A stretch of DNA of 64,000 bases, taken from Paenibacillus pini JCM 16418. Its GTDB lineage: Bacteria > Bacillota > Bacilli > Paenibacillales > Paenibacillaceae. Of the stretch, positions 47,039-56,410 are shown one piece after another. The stretch's first letter is position 1. Each line of letters starts with the position of its first letter. The notes below the pieces were generated by a model that was not told the DNA's origin, did no database searches, and worked only from the letters and a program-made list of their open reading frames with translations. The stretch spans positions 17,925-81,924 of the forward strand of contig NZ_BAVZ01000018.1 of the NCBI RefSeq assembly GCF_000576305.1, read 5' to 3'. A program made the translations under genes and the position numbers.

Positions 47039-47066
47039 CGATTATGGGTTATATTCAGGCAAAACC

Positions 47067-47116
47067 AAAGAGGCTTCCCTCTAGGTCTAAACGACTTTGG
47101 AGGAAAGCCTCTTTTT
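47067..47116. terminator. bidirectional terminator between nos and hmoA-like gene
   Basis: AAAGAGGCTT (47067-47076) pairs with AAGCCTCTTT (47105-47114) with further internal pairing and a T run. Confidence 0.8.
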
Positions 47117-47152
47117 CTCATAGTTATACAAATGACCAGCTAAATGCATTCA

Positions 47153-47476
47153 TTATTTAGGAACACTAAGGGCTATTAAGGGGTGGCTGATAAACAGCTC
47201 ATATTGATTCAGTGCAGAACTAACAATGGCTTCATTACCGCCTTGCCCACGATGGGATTGACGGAAAGACTCACTGGAAGTCCAGTTTTTGAATGATGCT
47301 TCGTCTTGCCAAACGGTGGATACTTTTACTTCTTCACCTTTTTGATCTTTACCGAGCCAGACTTCCATGCGTACAAAACCGGGCATTTCTTGAACACCTT
47401 TAGCTTGTGTGAAGCGCTCCGCTAATGTCTTCCCGAACCCTTCTTTTACTTGAATCGTATTGGTTACGACTATCAT
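47153..47476 (-). CDS. Antibiotic biosynthesis monooxygenase domain protein, HmoA/IsdG-like
   Basis: A 107-aa dimeric ferredoxin-like-fold protein. IVVTNTIQVKEGFGKTLAER, GFVRMEVW and the segment FKNWTSSESFRQSHR match the haem-degrading monooxygenases HmoA/IsdG, where a Trp, an Asn and a His lie around the haem. The ATG at 47476 is preceded by AGGAGG; the longer in-frame start is upstream of it. It follows the Rieske-oxidoreductase gene by 42 nt and is probably co-transcribed with it. The catalytic Asn cannot be confirmed by eye, so other ABM activities remain possible. Confidence 0.8.
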   Translation of the reverse strand: MIVVTNTIQVKEGFGKTLAERFTQAKGVQEMPGFVRMEVWLGKDQKGEEVKVSTVWQDEASFKNWTSSESFRQSHRGQGGNEAIVSSALNQYELFISHPLIALSVPK

Positions 47477-47518
47477 AGAATCGCCTCCTGAGGTAGTAGT
47501 GTCGTTCATTAAAGTAGT

Positions 47519-49066
47519 TTACTCGTCTAGTTTCAATTTGCCAAGCGGCTCGGTCGCTGGACCTTCGATAACGGAGCCATCATAGTTGAATCTTGAACCG
47601 TGACAAGGACAATCCCAAGTGCGTTCCGCCTCATTCCAAGCGGTTTCGCATCCTAAATGCGTACAGGTGGTGTCTACCAGAAATATCTTTCCTTCCGGAT
47701 CGCGATAAGCACCGGCGCGTTTACCATGATGAACTACAACAGACCCTTCATCATGTTGTAATGCATCTGCTTTGCGGTGTACCATCTCGAGCTTGCCAGC
47801 GATGAGTTCCTTAGCTACATTTACGTTCTCCGTCGCAAAATGTTTCAACGACGGGTCAGCCTTGAACCGTGAAGGGGTGAACAGTGAAGTATAAGGGTTG
47901 TCCTTGCCTTGAATTTGTTCGGTAATCAGACGCCCAGCAAGGGTGCCTGTTGTCATGCCCCATTTGTTATAGCCTGTAGCTACATAAATCCCAGCATCGC
48001 TTGCAGTGAGCTGGCCGATATACGGAACTTTGTCTAGCGACACTAAATCCTGTGCAGACCAGCGAAAAGGAATACCCTGATTGCCAAGGACTTGGGTACC
48101 AAATTCCTCTAGCCTTTCATAATGTTGATGTGTACAAATTCCTTGACCCGTTTTGTGACTCTCGCCGCCAACAAGCACGACCTCTTCGCCTTCCCAGTTC
48201 GCGGATCGAAGTGAACGCTTCGGCTCATCCGCACTCAAGTACATGCCGCCTACAAAGGGTGCTGAAGGTTTCATAGCCACAACGTAGGAGCGCTGGGCAT
48301 GCAAGCGAGTGAAGTACAGGCCGCCACCATCATAGAAGGGGAAGTGAGCTGCGGAGACGACATGATTACAGCGGATGCTACGGCCCCCGTGGTATGTTTT
48401 GAGCGTAAATGGACCTTCCTTCTCAAGCTTCTCTATGGTCGTATGCTCGTAAAGTTTGCCACCTGCTTGTACAATGCCTTCCACAAGTCGCTTTAGGTAC
48501 TTCAGGGGATGAAAGTGAGCTTGTTCGGGCATTCGAATGGCTGCCTTTACGGGTAATGAAAGAGGGAGCTTGTCAATCCATTCGCCAGGGATGCCTAGTT
48601 CGCGGTAAGCATTCATTTCCTTCTCAAGCTTGCTCAGATTCGTATCTTGCTCCATGTATAGATAGGCGTCTTCCGGTTTTAATTCACATTCGATTTGTAG
48701 CTGAGCTGCCGTATCTTTAATGAACTGCGCAGCCTCAGCATTAGCGCGATAATACATGGCTGCTTTTTCTTTACCCAAATGGTTTAGTAATTCATCATAA
48801 ATCATTCCATGTTGGGACGTAATTTTGGCCGTCGTATGTCCAGTTGTGCCATTTAGGATCAGACCTGCTTCCAGCAGGGCAACTTTATAACCGGCAGTGG
48901 ATAATAGGTAAGCTGTGGTAATACCGGTAATACCCGCGCCAACAATGGCAACATCCACCTCAATATTTTCAGAAAGTGCTGGAAAAGAAGGGAGTGTTGT
49001 CGTGGTTCTCCACAGGGATTCCGGGTATTGCGGCAAGTTCCGAGATACGGAATCTGTCGTGTGCAT
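47519..49066 (-). CDS. FAD-dependent oxidoreductase with C-terminal Rieske [2Fe-2S] domain (YhfW-like)
   Basis: A 515-aa two-domain redox protein. The N-terminal part is a DAO-type FAD domain (VAIVGAGITGITTAYLLSTA, then GTTGHTTAKITSQH and GIYVATGYNKWGMTTGTLAG). The last 60 residues or so form a Rieske domain with CTHLGCETAW and CPCHGSRFNYDG, supplying the two Cys and two His ligands. YhfW of Bacillus has this architecture; its substrate is not known. A MerR-type gene is divergent. Lying opposite NOS and upstream of an HmoA-like gene, it could act in haem or nitrogen-oxide redox chemistry; that is inference. Confidence 0.87.
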   Translation of the reverse strand: MHTTDSVSRNLPQYPESLWRTTTTLPSFPALSENIEVDVAIVGAGITGITTAYLLSTAGYKVALLEAGLILNGTTGHTTAKITSQHGMIYDELLNHLGKEKAAMYYRANAEAAQFIKDTAAQLQIECELKPEDAYLYMEQDTNLSKLEKEMNAYRELGIPGEWIDKLPLSLPVKAAIRMPEQAHFHPLKYLKRLVEGIVQAGGKLYEHTTIEKLEKEGPFTLKTYHGGRSIRCNHVVSAAHFPFYDGGGLYFTRLHAQRSYVVAMKPSAPFVGGMYLSADEPKRSLRSANWEGEEVVLVGGESHKTGQGICTHQHYERLEEFGTQVLGNQGIPFRWSAQDLVSLDKVPYIGQLTASDAGIYVATGYNKWGMTTGTLAGRLITEQIQGKDNPYTSLFTPSRFKADPSLKHFATENVNVAKELIAGKLEMVHRKADALQHDEGSVVVHHGKRAGAYRDPEGKIFLVDTTCTHLGCETAWNEAERTWDCPCHGSRFNYDGSVIEGPATEPLGKLKLDE

Positions 49067-49254
49067 AGTTCATCCTCCTCATCTTATATATTCTCTTGTA
49101 TTTCCATTTCCTTACCAAAAGAAACCATACTTAAATGGGATACTGCTCAGTGGTCCTTACATGACATTCACATTGGCGTTCACTCGATTAGAAGGATATA
49201 CTTTAGATATAAGGTACAAGGTTATCATGAAGTTTCAGATGGGAGGTACCCGTA

Positions 49255-49671
49255 TTGAACTGGTTGAAAATTGACGAAGTAGCCAAAGAAACCGGACTTA
49301 CCAAGCGGACAATCCGTTATTATGAAGAAATCGGTCTAATCAAGTCGCCTGAGCGCTCGGACGGGGGCATTCGGTTATATACTGAGGATGACGTACAGCA
49401 TTTAAAAAATATCGTTGTAGCTAAAAAAGTACTTGGTTTTTCTCTACAGGAAATACAGGAGTATCTGGTCATTTATGAACAGGTACAGGAACATCGAAAT
49501 ATATTTACGAATTTAGAAGATCATAATTTACGGACCACGGAGCTCAAGAAGATGGAAGAAGCCGTCACAAGGCAAATCAACCTTGTAGATATTAAAATTC
49601 AAGAAATGAATCAGGTTAGGGAGGATCTAGTTGTCCTATCCGAGCGGATTCAACAAGGATTACAACAATAA
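49255..49671 (+). CDS. MerR-family regulator
   Basis: A 138-aa regulator. It starts at TTG 49255, 8 nt after GGGAGG, and reads WLKIDEVAKETGLTKRTIRY followed by YEEIGL, the canonical MerR HTH and wing, then a coiled-coil dimer helix (LEDHNLRTTELKKMEEAVT). No Cys cluster is seen, so metal sensing is unlikely. It is divergent from the Rieske-oxidoreductase operon, its probable target. Confidence 0.85.
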   Translation: MNWLKIDEVAKETGLTKRTIRYYEEIGLIKSPERSDGGIRLYTEDDVQHLKNIVVAKKVLGFSLQEIQEYLVIYEQVQEHRNIFTNLEDHNLRTTELKKMEEAVTRQINLVDIKIQEMNQVREDLVVLSERIQQGLQQ

Positions 49672-49676
49672 ACATA

Positions 49677-49715
49677 AACAGCCTGGGATGCATTCATGCA
49701 TTCCAGGCTGTTTTA
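49677..49715. terminator. bidirectional terminator
   Basis: ACAGCCTGGGATGCAT pairs with ATGCATTCCAGGCTGT around a 2-nt loop, followed by TTTTA. It separates the convergent MerR and diguanylate cyclase genes. Confidence 0.85.
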
Positions 49716-49751
49716 TTGCGATGCGAAGAGTGGTGACGACGGATGAATAGG

Positions 49752-50897
49752 TTATTTATCGCTCTCTAGTGCGAAGATCAATTGACGCTTGAAGGAACAA
49801 ACACGATTGCGCCCGTTGTTCTTAGCTTGATACAAAGCTTTGTCAGCCTGTTCAATGAGGCTCTGCTCGCCTTGCGGGGAAGTGGGGTCGATTCCCTCCG
49901 CGCAATCGGGATATGTGGATACACCGATCGATACCGTAATATTAAGCCTTTTATGATTGTCATCCAGAATCTTGAAGCTGTGGGCTTGAACGGCTTTACG
50001 GATTTTCTCGCCCATAATGATGGCATTGATATCAGGGCAGTCGATTAAGAGAATGGTAAATTCCTCACCACCATTTCTGGAGACGATATCGAACGGACGG
50101 GCATGGGTAACAAGTATATTTCCAAGTTCTTTCAATACGGCATCTCCAGCTAAATGACCGTAAGTATCATTCACTTTTTTGAAATGATCAATATCAATAA
50201 TAAGGAGGGATAGTTTGTCTCCCCTAATTCTAGCATGGGACAGTTCCGTGCGTAGTGACCACTCGAACTGTCTTAAATTGTTCAACTGAGTTAAATGATC
50301 GGTCGATGCACGTTTTTCCAATTGTGCAAATAACTCATTGGACGAGTATATATGCTCAGTGATCGCGTAAACGAGCAGGCATCCAGCGATAGCGATAAAA
50401 AATTGCGTTGGATAAAACGTCATGACTGTATGTAAGCTTTTAAGATTGATACGAAGTGAAATGAATATGATCAACATACTTACTAAATTCATCACATTCA
50501 TTTTTATTAGTCGGGACCAAGGACGTAAAGAAATAAGGCCGCATAATATACCGATTAAGAGCATGCCAGCAGAAGCCACCAATCCTGCAGAAGACCAACC
50601 GAAGATGGTAAGGCGTGCCAGACATAGAACTACGGCACACAGAATGGAAGGGAACCAGCCCATATATACAGCGACTACCACAATACAGAGGTGACGCATA
50701 TCAGCCATCGAGTGTGGCCCCACCGAGAAACTATAATTCATTAGGATGATGCCGTATAAACCGAACAGCAGACCTGAGCTTGTTCGTACGAATAAGGATA
50801 GGGAATGAACGCCAATGACATATTTTTTGGATAAGACACCCGAGAAGAATAGAAACGTAATAAAGATGCAACTATTTACAAACAAACTATTTACCAT
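49752..50897 (-). CDS. Membrane diguanylate cyclase (GGDEF)
   Basis: A 381-aa enzyme that makes cyclic di-GMP from two GTP. Five or more N-terminal TM helices form a 5TMR-LYT-like sensor (LYGIILMNYSFSVGPHSMAD, typical). The GGDEF domain begins near residue 215 (DHLTQLNNLRQFE) and carries IDIDHFKKVNDTYGH. The active motif GGEEF is preceded at the correct five-residue distance by the inhibitory I-site RPFD, so it is predicted active and feedback-controlled. The ATG at 50897 is behind GGGAGG; the longer in-frame start lacks one. Confidence 0.92.
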   Translation of the reverse strand: MVNSLFVNSCIFITFLFFSGVLSKKYVIGVHSLSLFVRTSSGLLFGLYGIILMNYSFSVGPHSMADMRHLCIVVVAVYMGWFPSILCAVVLCLARLTIFGWSSAGLVASAGMLLIGILCGLISLRPWSRLIKMNVMNLVSMLIIFISLRINLKSLHTVMTFYPTQFFIAIAGCLLVYAITEHIYSSNELFAQLEKRASTDHLTQLNNLRQFEWSLRTELSHARIRGDKLSLLIIDIDHFKKVNDTYGHLAGDAVLKELGNILVTHARPFDIVSRNGGEEFTILLIDCPDINAIIMGEKIRKAVQAHSFKILDDNHKRLNITVSIGVSTYPDCAEGIDPTSPQGEQSLIEQADKALYQAKNNGRNRVCSFKRQLIFALESDK

Positions 50898-51297
50898 AAA
50901 AATTAATCCTCCCGTGGGGTAAAAATACATCTACTTCCTATTTTAGCTGAAATCAGAGGATAATGTCGGTTTTAAATGAAAATTTATACATAATTTTTCC
51001 TGAATTCTATTTTATGATTAGGTACAAAGGATCATATCAATAGGATTAAATTTGGTTTCAAATTATAAATAATATTAATTCGGCTAATTTTTACACCATT
51101 TGTCAAAATAATAACGTCTAGTAGTCTTATGGACCCATTGAATTTGTAGTATTTTAACAGTTATGATATTTATCATTGTAATACTTGTACGAAAAATCCG
51201 ATAAATATGAAAAAAGACTTATTTAGGTTAAGCCCTAAGCATTAATTTGTCAGATTTCAAAGTGAACGAACGAGACTAGACAGGAAGGAACTTATAT
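50898..51297. other. 400-bp AT-rich intergenic region
   Basis: A divergent region between the diguanylate cyclase and a chemoreceptor gene. Apart from a sigma-D-like promoter (51179-51204) and the two ribosome sites I see no gene, repeat or RNA motif. Confidence 0.65.
51179..51204 (+). promoter_or_regulatory. possible sigma-D (FliA) promoter of chemoreceptor gene
   Basis: TAAT (51179-51182), 14-nt spacer, then TCCGATAA (51197-51204) against the consensus TAAA-N14-16-GCCGATAT. Chemoreceptor genes are usual sigma-D targets. Confidence 0.5.
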
Positions 51298-53273
51298 GTG
51301 AAGAGAATACATATGACAATCCGTAGGAAAATGCTCATTTCATACTTAATCGTTCTATTGGTACCGAGCTTTATGATCGGTATGTTGTCTTATCGTTCAG
51401 CTAGTGCTGAAATTGAGGATCGATTATCCAACACAGCGCTTGAAAGTGCAAAAGCGGCTGATCGAATTGTCACGCAGAATATCCAATCTAAGATTGATGA
51501 TCTCGCCTATCTAATGAAACTGCCTGATCTAGAAACGGCTGAGAAGGACCCTACTGGCAAGGGCGGTTATTTAAAAAATAAGCTTCGCGAATACAAGGCC
51601 CTCAATTCAGAAGTAAAAGATGTTCTACTCGGTATGGACACAGGGGAATTTGTCCGTGTATCAGAAGATCCTCTGCCAGAGCGGTATGATGTTCGCCAAC
51701 AAGAATGGTACAACAGAGCCGTTAAACAAGGCAATAAGAGCGCAACAATTTCACCAGTGTTTAAGACGGGCAATGGAGAAATGGCCACTTCTATTTCCAA
51801 GCTTTTGCCCGATGGTAAAGGGGTTCTTTCTATTGAATTGAAACTGGATACGATCCGGACTTTGACCGATATTAAGGTAGGTTCTTCAGGCTTCGTAACC
51901 ATTCTGGATTCGGCTCAACATTATTTAGTACATCCAGAATCCAAGCGGATGGGACAGCGTGCAGCAGGAGAATTTGTGAAGCCTTTGTATGCGGGACAGG
52001 AAGGTGAATTCGGATACTCGTTCGAGAATGAGTCCAAGAAGATGGCATATACGACAAACAAGCTTACAGGATGGAAAATAGCTGCAATTATGGACCAGAA
52101 AGAAGTGGATCAAGCCGTTAGCGGCATACGAACCACGGTAATTGTAGTCATTTTGATTTCCGTGCTAGCAGCGCTGGTTCTAATCATTTTCAATATACGT
52201 TCTATTGTGAATCCGCTCGGGCGGCTATCGAAGGCGACGGAACGAATCAGCGAAGGCGATCTTCGGGAAAAGCTAGATATTACGAAGCAGGATGAAATCG
52301 GTGACCTCAGCCGTCATTTTCAAAAGATGGTAGATAATCTTAGCTTAATGATCGTCGGTGTACAGGATATTACAGAGCAAGTAGCGGTTCTGCCAAAGGG
52401 CTATCATTGAGCGCTGAACAGACCACCAAATCCATTGAGAGTGTAACAGAGGCGATTCAGGAGGTTGCTGCGGGTAGCGAGCAGCAGTTGCGAAGTGTGG
52501 AGGAAGGGATGCGGAATATGGACACCATGTCCAAGGAATCGGAACGCATCTCAGCCCATATGCAACAGGTTGCTCAGACGATGTCCCGCACATCTCATTC
52601 TGCCGAGGAAGGTAATCATGCGGTGGTGAGTGTCGCAGATAAAATTCAAGCCATCCACGAGAGTGTGGGTAGCCTCGACCAAACCATTGATACCCTCAAT
52701 GAGCGATCAGAACGAATTAGTAGTATGGTTACCACCATATCAGGCGTTGCGCAGCAGACGCATCTGCTTGCACTGAATGCTTCCATTGAAGCAGCGCGTG
52801 CAGGAGAACATGGACGCGGGTTCGCAGTTGTTGCCATCGAAGTTCGTAAGCTTTCAGAGAAATCGAGGAAGGCGGCACTACAGATTGAGGAGCTGGTGAA
52901 CGGAATCCAGACCGAGATGAAGAGTGTACTTATCACAATGGAGACGGCTAAGAGCCGGGTCACCGAAGGTATTGAAGCCATTGATTTAACAGGCAGATCA
53001 TTTTCTCGTATCCGTAAGGCAGTCACGGGTGCTTCGGAGGATATTGAGTCCGCTGCTGAAGCTTCACGAACACTTGCAAGAAGTGGAGAGGCAGCGGAAA
53101 AGTCTATCGAGCATATTCGCAGTCTATCCGAGGTAACAGCCGATAATACACAAGGTGTTTCGGCTTCTGCTCAGCAGCAGTTTGCTTCTATAGAAGAAAT
53201 CGCAGCATCGGCCGCGAGTCTGAATCGACTAGCAGAGCAACTGAAGGAACTGGTTGCCCAGTTCAAAATCTAA
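51298..53273 (+). pseudogene. Methyl-accepting chemotaxis protein, frameshifted
   Basis: The first frame (51298-52410) encodes TM1, a dCache-type sensor (LLGMDTGEFVRVSEDPLPER; YNRAVKQGNKSATISPVFKT), TM2 and HAMP (IVNPLGRLSKATERISEGDL). The second frame (from about 52390) carries the methyl-accepting signalling domain with the hairpin tip THLLALNASIEAARAGEHGR. Adding one T at 52388-52389 turns VAVLPKGYH-stop into VAVSAKGLSLSAEQTTK and yields a 658-aa receptor; 1976 nt is one base short of a whole frame. It starts at GTG 51298 after GGAAGG. Confidence 0.87.
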
Positions 53274-53287
53274 TACAGTCAGTTATC

Positions 53288-53324
53288 AGCCCTTAGAGTT
53301 CAACTCTAGGGGCTTTTTCTTTTT
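53288..53324 (+). terminator. rho-independent terminator
   Basis: AGCCCTTAGAG / CTCTAGGGGCT (one G-U pair) with a short loop and a T run follows the chemoreceptor gene. Confidence 0.8.
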
Positions 53325-53406
53325 CACATAATTTATCCATTTATGGCACAACCTACTTGCATATCTGTTCCACATCGAATGACGGATGAAATGGAGGTGC
53401 ATTTGA

Positions 53407-54969
53407 ATGAATCAAGGACTACTCGGGCTTCCTGCTCCTGACTTGGATAAACAGGGCCTCCACAAGGACCTTAAATCAAATACAGCTATGCTGAAGGAAA
53501 TCTTTAAAGATTGCTCGGATATGATTTACCGTAATATGGAACTTGCTCCAGGCTTAAATGGGTTACTTGTATACGTCGAGGGGATTGTTGTGTCTGAGGA
53601 ACTGCAGATGCATCTCTTGGAGCCCATTATTAAAGGACTAATCAGTGCGAAAGAAGCAGAGTCCAGTGACAATAATGCATCTAAACTATTGGATCCACTA
53701 GATGAGACCCGTGTATCTCTCACTCAAGTGACTTGTGCAGAGACTTGGGGAGGACTGATTGATGGGATACTGAGTTCGAGTGCCGCTTTAATCGTTGATG
53801 GGTCTAATCAAGTTCATCTCTTCAATGTAAAAGGGGGAGAGCGGCGTCCGGTACAGGAGCCTGAAACCGAATCGGTTATTCGGGGTCCTCGCGAAGGATT
53901 TACTGAAATGATTCGAGTCAACACGGCGCTCGTGCGCTTCAGGTTGAAGACTCCGAAGCTCAAGATGGTCAGCTTTGTACTCGGAAAGCAAACTAAGACG
54001 GATGTCGTTCTATCCTATGTAGAAGGTCTTGCTGATCCAAAAGTTATCCGTGATATATCGAAGCGACTGAAGGACATTGATATTGATGGAATATTAGAAA
54101 GTGGGTATATCGAGGAATTAATCGAGGATCATCCGTATTCGCCGTTTCCGCAGATGCAGTATACAGAAAGACCAGACACAGTAACCGCGCAGCTGCTAGA
54201 AGGACAATTTGCCATTTTTATAGATGGAACACCTTTTGTGCTCATTGCACCTGTGACGTTTTGGGGTCTTATGCAGGCAAGTGAGGATTATTATGAGCGG
54301 TTTTTTATTACAAACTTTGTACGCTGGATTAGGTACCTGTTTCTATCTTTTGCCTTGTTCCTACCAGCCCTATATATTGCTGTCACTACCTATCATCAGG
54401 ACATGCTCCCTTCTACGCTTGTGCTCAGTATAGCCGCTGCTCGGGAAGCCATTCCTTTTCCGGCACTTGTGGAAGCGATGATGATGGAGATCTCTTTCGA
54501 AGCACTTCGGGAAGCGGGCATTCGGCTCCCAAAGACAGTTGGCCAAGCTGTAAGTATTCTAGGGGCGCTCGTTATTGGGCAAGCCGCAGTAGAAGCAGGC
54601 ATAGTATCTGCACCGATGGTAATTATTGTGTCGATGACAGGGATCGCTTCTTTCACAATACCTCGGTTTAATCTGGCCATTACCGTAAGACTTCTGCGCT
54701 TTCCATTGATGCTACTCGCGGGTGTACTAGGTTTATTCGGCATCATCATAGGTGTGACCTGTATTCTAGTACATGTTACACAGCTAACGTCTTTCGGGGT
54801 TCCCTATATGTCGGGCATAAGCCCCTTCTATGGATCAGATAACAAGGATATTCTCGTGCGTGCCCCATGGTGGAAGATGACGAAGCGGCCCGCATGGTCG
54901 TCTAAAAAGAACCAGAAGCGAATGAAGACGGAAATTAACGGTACACCGGAATCCAATAAAGGATGGTAA
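53407..54969 (+). CDS. GerA-type germinant receptor subunit A
   Basis: A 520-aa spore inner-membrane protein. A soluble N-terminal domain of about 290 residues (KEIFKDCSDMIYRNMEL; VAYVEGIV-type and SVIRGPREGFTEMIRVNTAL) is followed by the conserved membrane domain (PALYIAVTTYHQDMLPSTLV; AAREAIPFPALVEAMMMEIS; PKTVGQAVSILGALVIGQAA). A-subunits form the oligomeric germinant-gated channel. GGAGG lies before the ATG. It is first in an operon ordered A-C-D-B. Forespore sigma-G expression is expected of the family; I did not find a clear promoter. Confidence 0.94.
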   Translation: MNQGLLGLPAPDLDKQGLHKDLKSNTAMLKEIFKDCSDMIYRNMELAPGLNGLLVYVEGIVVSEELQMHLLEPIIKGLISAKEAESSDNNASKLLDPLDETRVSLTQVTCAETWGGLIDGILSSSAALIVDGSNQVHLFNVKGGERRPVQEPETESVIRGPREGFTEMIRVNTALVRFRLKTPKLKMVSFVLGKQTKTDVVLSYVEGLADPKVIRDISKRLKDIDIDGILESGYIEELIEDHPYSPFPQMQYTERPDTVTAQLLEGQFAIFIDGTPFVLIAPVTFWGLMQASEDYYERFFITNFVRWIRYLFLSFALFLPALYIAVTTYHQDMLPSTLVLSIAAAREAIPFPALVEAMMMEISFEALREAGIRLPKTVGQAVSILGALVIGQAAVEAGIVSAPMVIIVSMTGIASFTIPRFNLAITVRLLRFPLMLLAGVLGLFGIIIGVTCILVHVTQLTSFGVPYMSGISPFYGSDNKDILVRAPWWKMTKRPAWSSKKNQKRMKTEINGTPESNKGW

Positions 54970-54975
54970 AGATCT

Positions 54976-56169
54976 ATGCGTCGAATAATCCTTGCTGCTA
55001 TGTTGCTCACTTGTCCCTTTTGGCTTACGGGCTGCTGGGATCGTAAGGAAATTAATGATGTTGCATTTGTCATGGGCTCAGCCGTTGATAGAGAAGGGGA
55101 ATTATATCGTAGTACACTGCAAATTGCTCTGCCTGGTCAACTTGGAGGTGTTGGTAGTAAGGGTGGTGGAGGGGGCACAGGAGGCGGTAATAAATCATAT
55201 TACATAGAATCTAAGACAGGTTTATCGCTACGAGAATCTAATCAGGAAATTCAAGCAGGTAATTCTCGGATCTTGTCCTTCGCACACCGCCGTTCATTAC
55301 TCATTGGTGAGGAATTTGCTAAGCAAGGAATTGGACGAATGATGGATCAATTTGCACGCATTCCTCAGAATAGATTATCGTCCCTGGTTGCCATAACAAG
55401 TGGACCCGCCTATAAACTTTTGGATGCAGAAGCTCCAATGGAACAGTTTCCAAGCGAAATGATTCGAGAGCTACTCGCTGAGTACACGAAAAAACCTGAT
55501 TCATTGAAAAAACTATTGAATACGCTACTCTCTGAAGGAATTGATTGTTCGCTTCCCTACATTGGGGTTAGATCGGGAACACCTGAGGGAATAGAGGAAT
55601 TTAAGAATAACATTCAAATCGTCGGTATAGCCCTATTCCGCGGGGATAAAATGGTAGGTAAGATGGAGGGCCCCCATGTGTCCATGCTTACAATGGCTAT
55701 GAATCAAGCTCCTAACCCAGAAATTATTGTCGATGGCCCAGGAGGTAAAGGACATATATCCATTCGATTCTCTGATAATACGGTGAAACAGATTCCCGTT
55801 ATTCATGGCGATGATGTCACGATGCATATGAACGTGTATGCCAAGGGGTCAATCATTGAGAATAACACCCTGACTAGCTTAAGCGGCACAAAAAACTTGT
55901 TAGATCTCGAAAAAAGAGTAAGTAAGGAGATTATTGATAGTGTACTATCTAGTATCCGGTTGCTACAAGAAAAGTACAAAGTGGACAGTATGGGGTTTGG
56001 TCGTACGATTAGCCAGAGCAAGCCACGTGACTGGGCTCGTATGAAGAATCGATGGAGAGAATTGTATCCCGATGTAAAGGTAGTTATCCATACCCAGCTG
56101 CATATCGAAAATATCGGCGCTGTGGATAAACCGATTGGCGAGAAGGAAGTGAAGGACAGTAATGATTAA
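54976..56169 (+). CDS. GerA-type germinant receptor subunit C (lipoprotein)
   Basis: A 397-aa Ger(x)C lipoprotein. The signal peptide ends in the lipobox LTGC (LTCPFWLTGCWDRKEIND, where CWDRKEI is the family hallmark), then three domains including SFAHRRSLLIGEEFAKQGIG and MGFGRTISQSKPRDW. A Gly-rich insert (GGVGSKGGGGGTGGG) near residue 65 is unusual. C-subunits sit outside the membrane and are needed for assembly. It follows the A-subunit by 6 nt and overlaps the next small gene by 8 nt. Confidence 0.94.
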   Translation: MRRIILAAMLLTCPFWLTGCWDRKEINDVAFVMGSAVDREGELYRSTLQIALPGQLGGVGSKGGGGGTGGGNKSYYIESKTGLSLRESNQEIQAGNSRILSFAHRRSLLIGEEFAKQGIGRMMDQFARIPQNRLSSLVAITSGPAYKLLDAEAPMEQFPSEMIRELLAEYTKKPDSLKKLLNTLLSEGIDCSLPYIGVRSGTPEGIEEFKNNIQIVGIALFRGDKMVGKMEGPHVSMLTMAMNQAPNPEIIVDGPGGKGHISIRFSDNTVKQIPVIHGDDVTMHMNVYAKGSIIENNTLTSLSGTKNLLDLEKRVSKEIIDSVLSSIRLLQEKYKVDSMGFGRTISQSKPRDWARMKNRWRELYPDVKVVIHTQLHIENIGAVDKPIGEKEVKDSND

Positions 56170-56380
56170 AATATTGCTCGGCTATGTCGTATGCGCTGCA
56201 ATCATACTGTTTCTGGACTGGAAGGTTGTAAGAACTCTTGCACCCGTCAATCGTTGGTTAACGTATGCCATTCTTTTGTGTGGAATGGGAGTTTGGGCAT
56301 ACAGCCTGCGTTTGGATGAAATAACGTATGCATCCGTTTGGGTCGGAAAGCTGCTCAATCGTTGGGTTCCTTTTTCGTAA
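56162..56380 (+). CDS. Small two-TM protein, D-subunit-like, of the germinant receptor operon
   Basis: A 72-aa protein with two TM helices (KILLGYVVCAAIILFLDWKV and NRWLTYAILLCGMGVWAYSL). It overlaps the end of the C-subunit gene by 8 nt and lies 30 nt before the B-subunit, so it is co-transcribed. Many GerA-type operons encode such a 70-80-aa two-helix D subunit that modulates germination; size and topology fit. Sequence conservation among D subunits is weak, so the call rests mainly on context. Confidence 0.78.
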   Translation: MIKILLGYVVCAAIILFLDWKVVRTLAPVNRWLTYAILLCGMGVWAYSLRLDEITYASVWVGKLLNRWVPFS

Positions 56381-56410
56381 ATTAGCCACATGTCAAAGGA
56401 GGATAAGAAT

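Noticed and set aside
49067..49254. Classic MerR 19-bp-spacer operator before the MerR gene
   Set aside because: Several AT-rich dyads can be drawn, but none has a clear -35/-10 pair with 19-20 bp and a matching palindrome, so I left it out.
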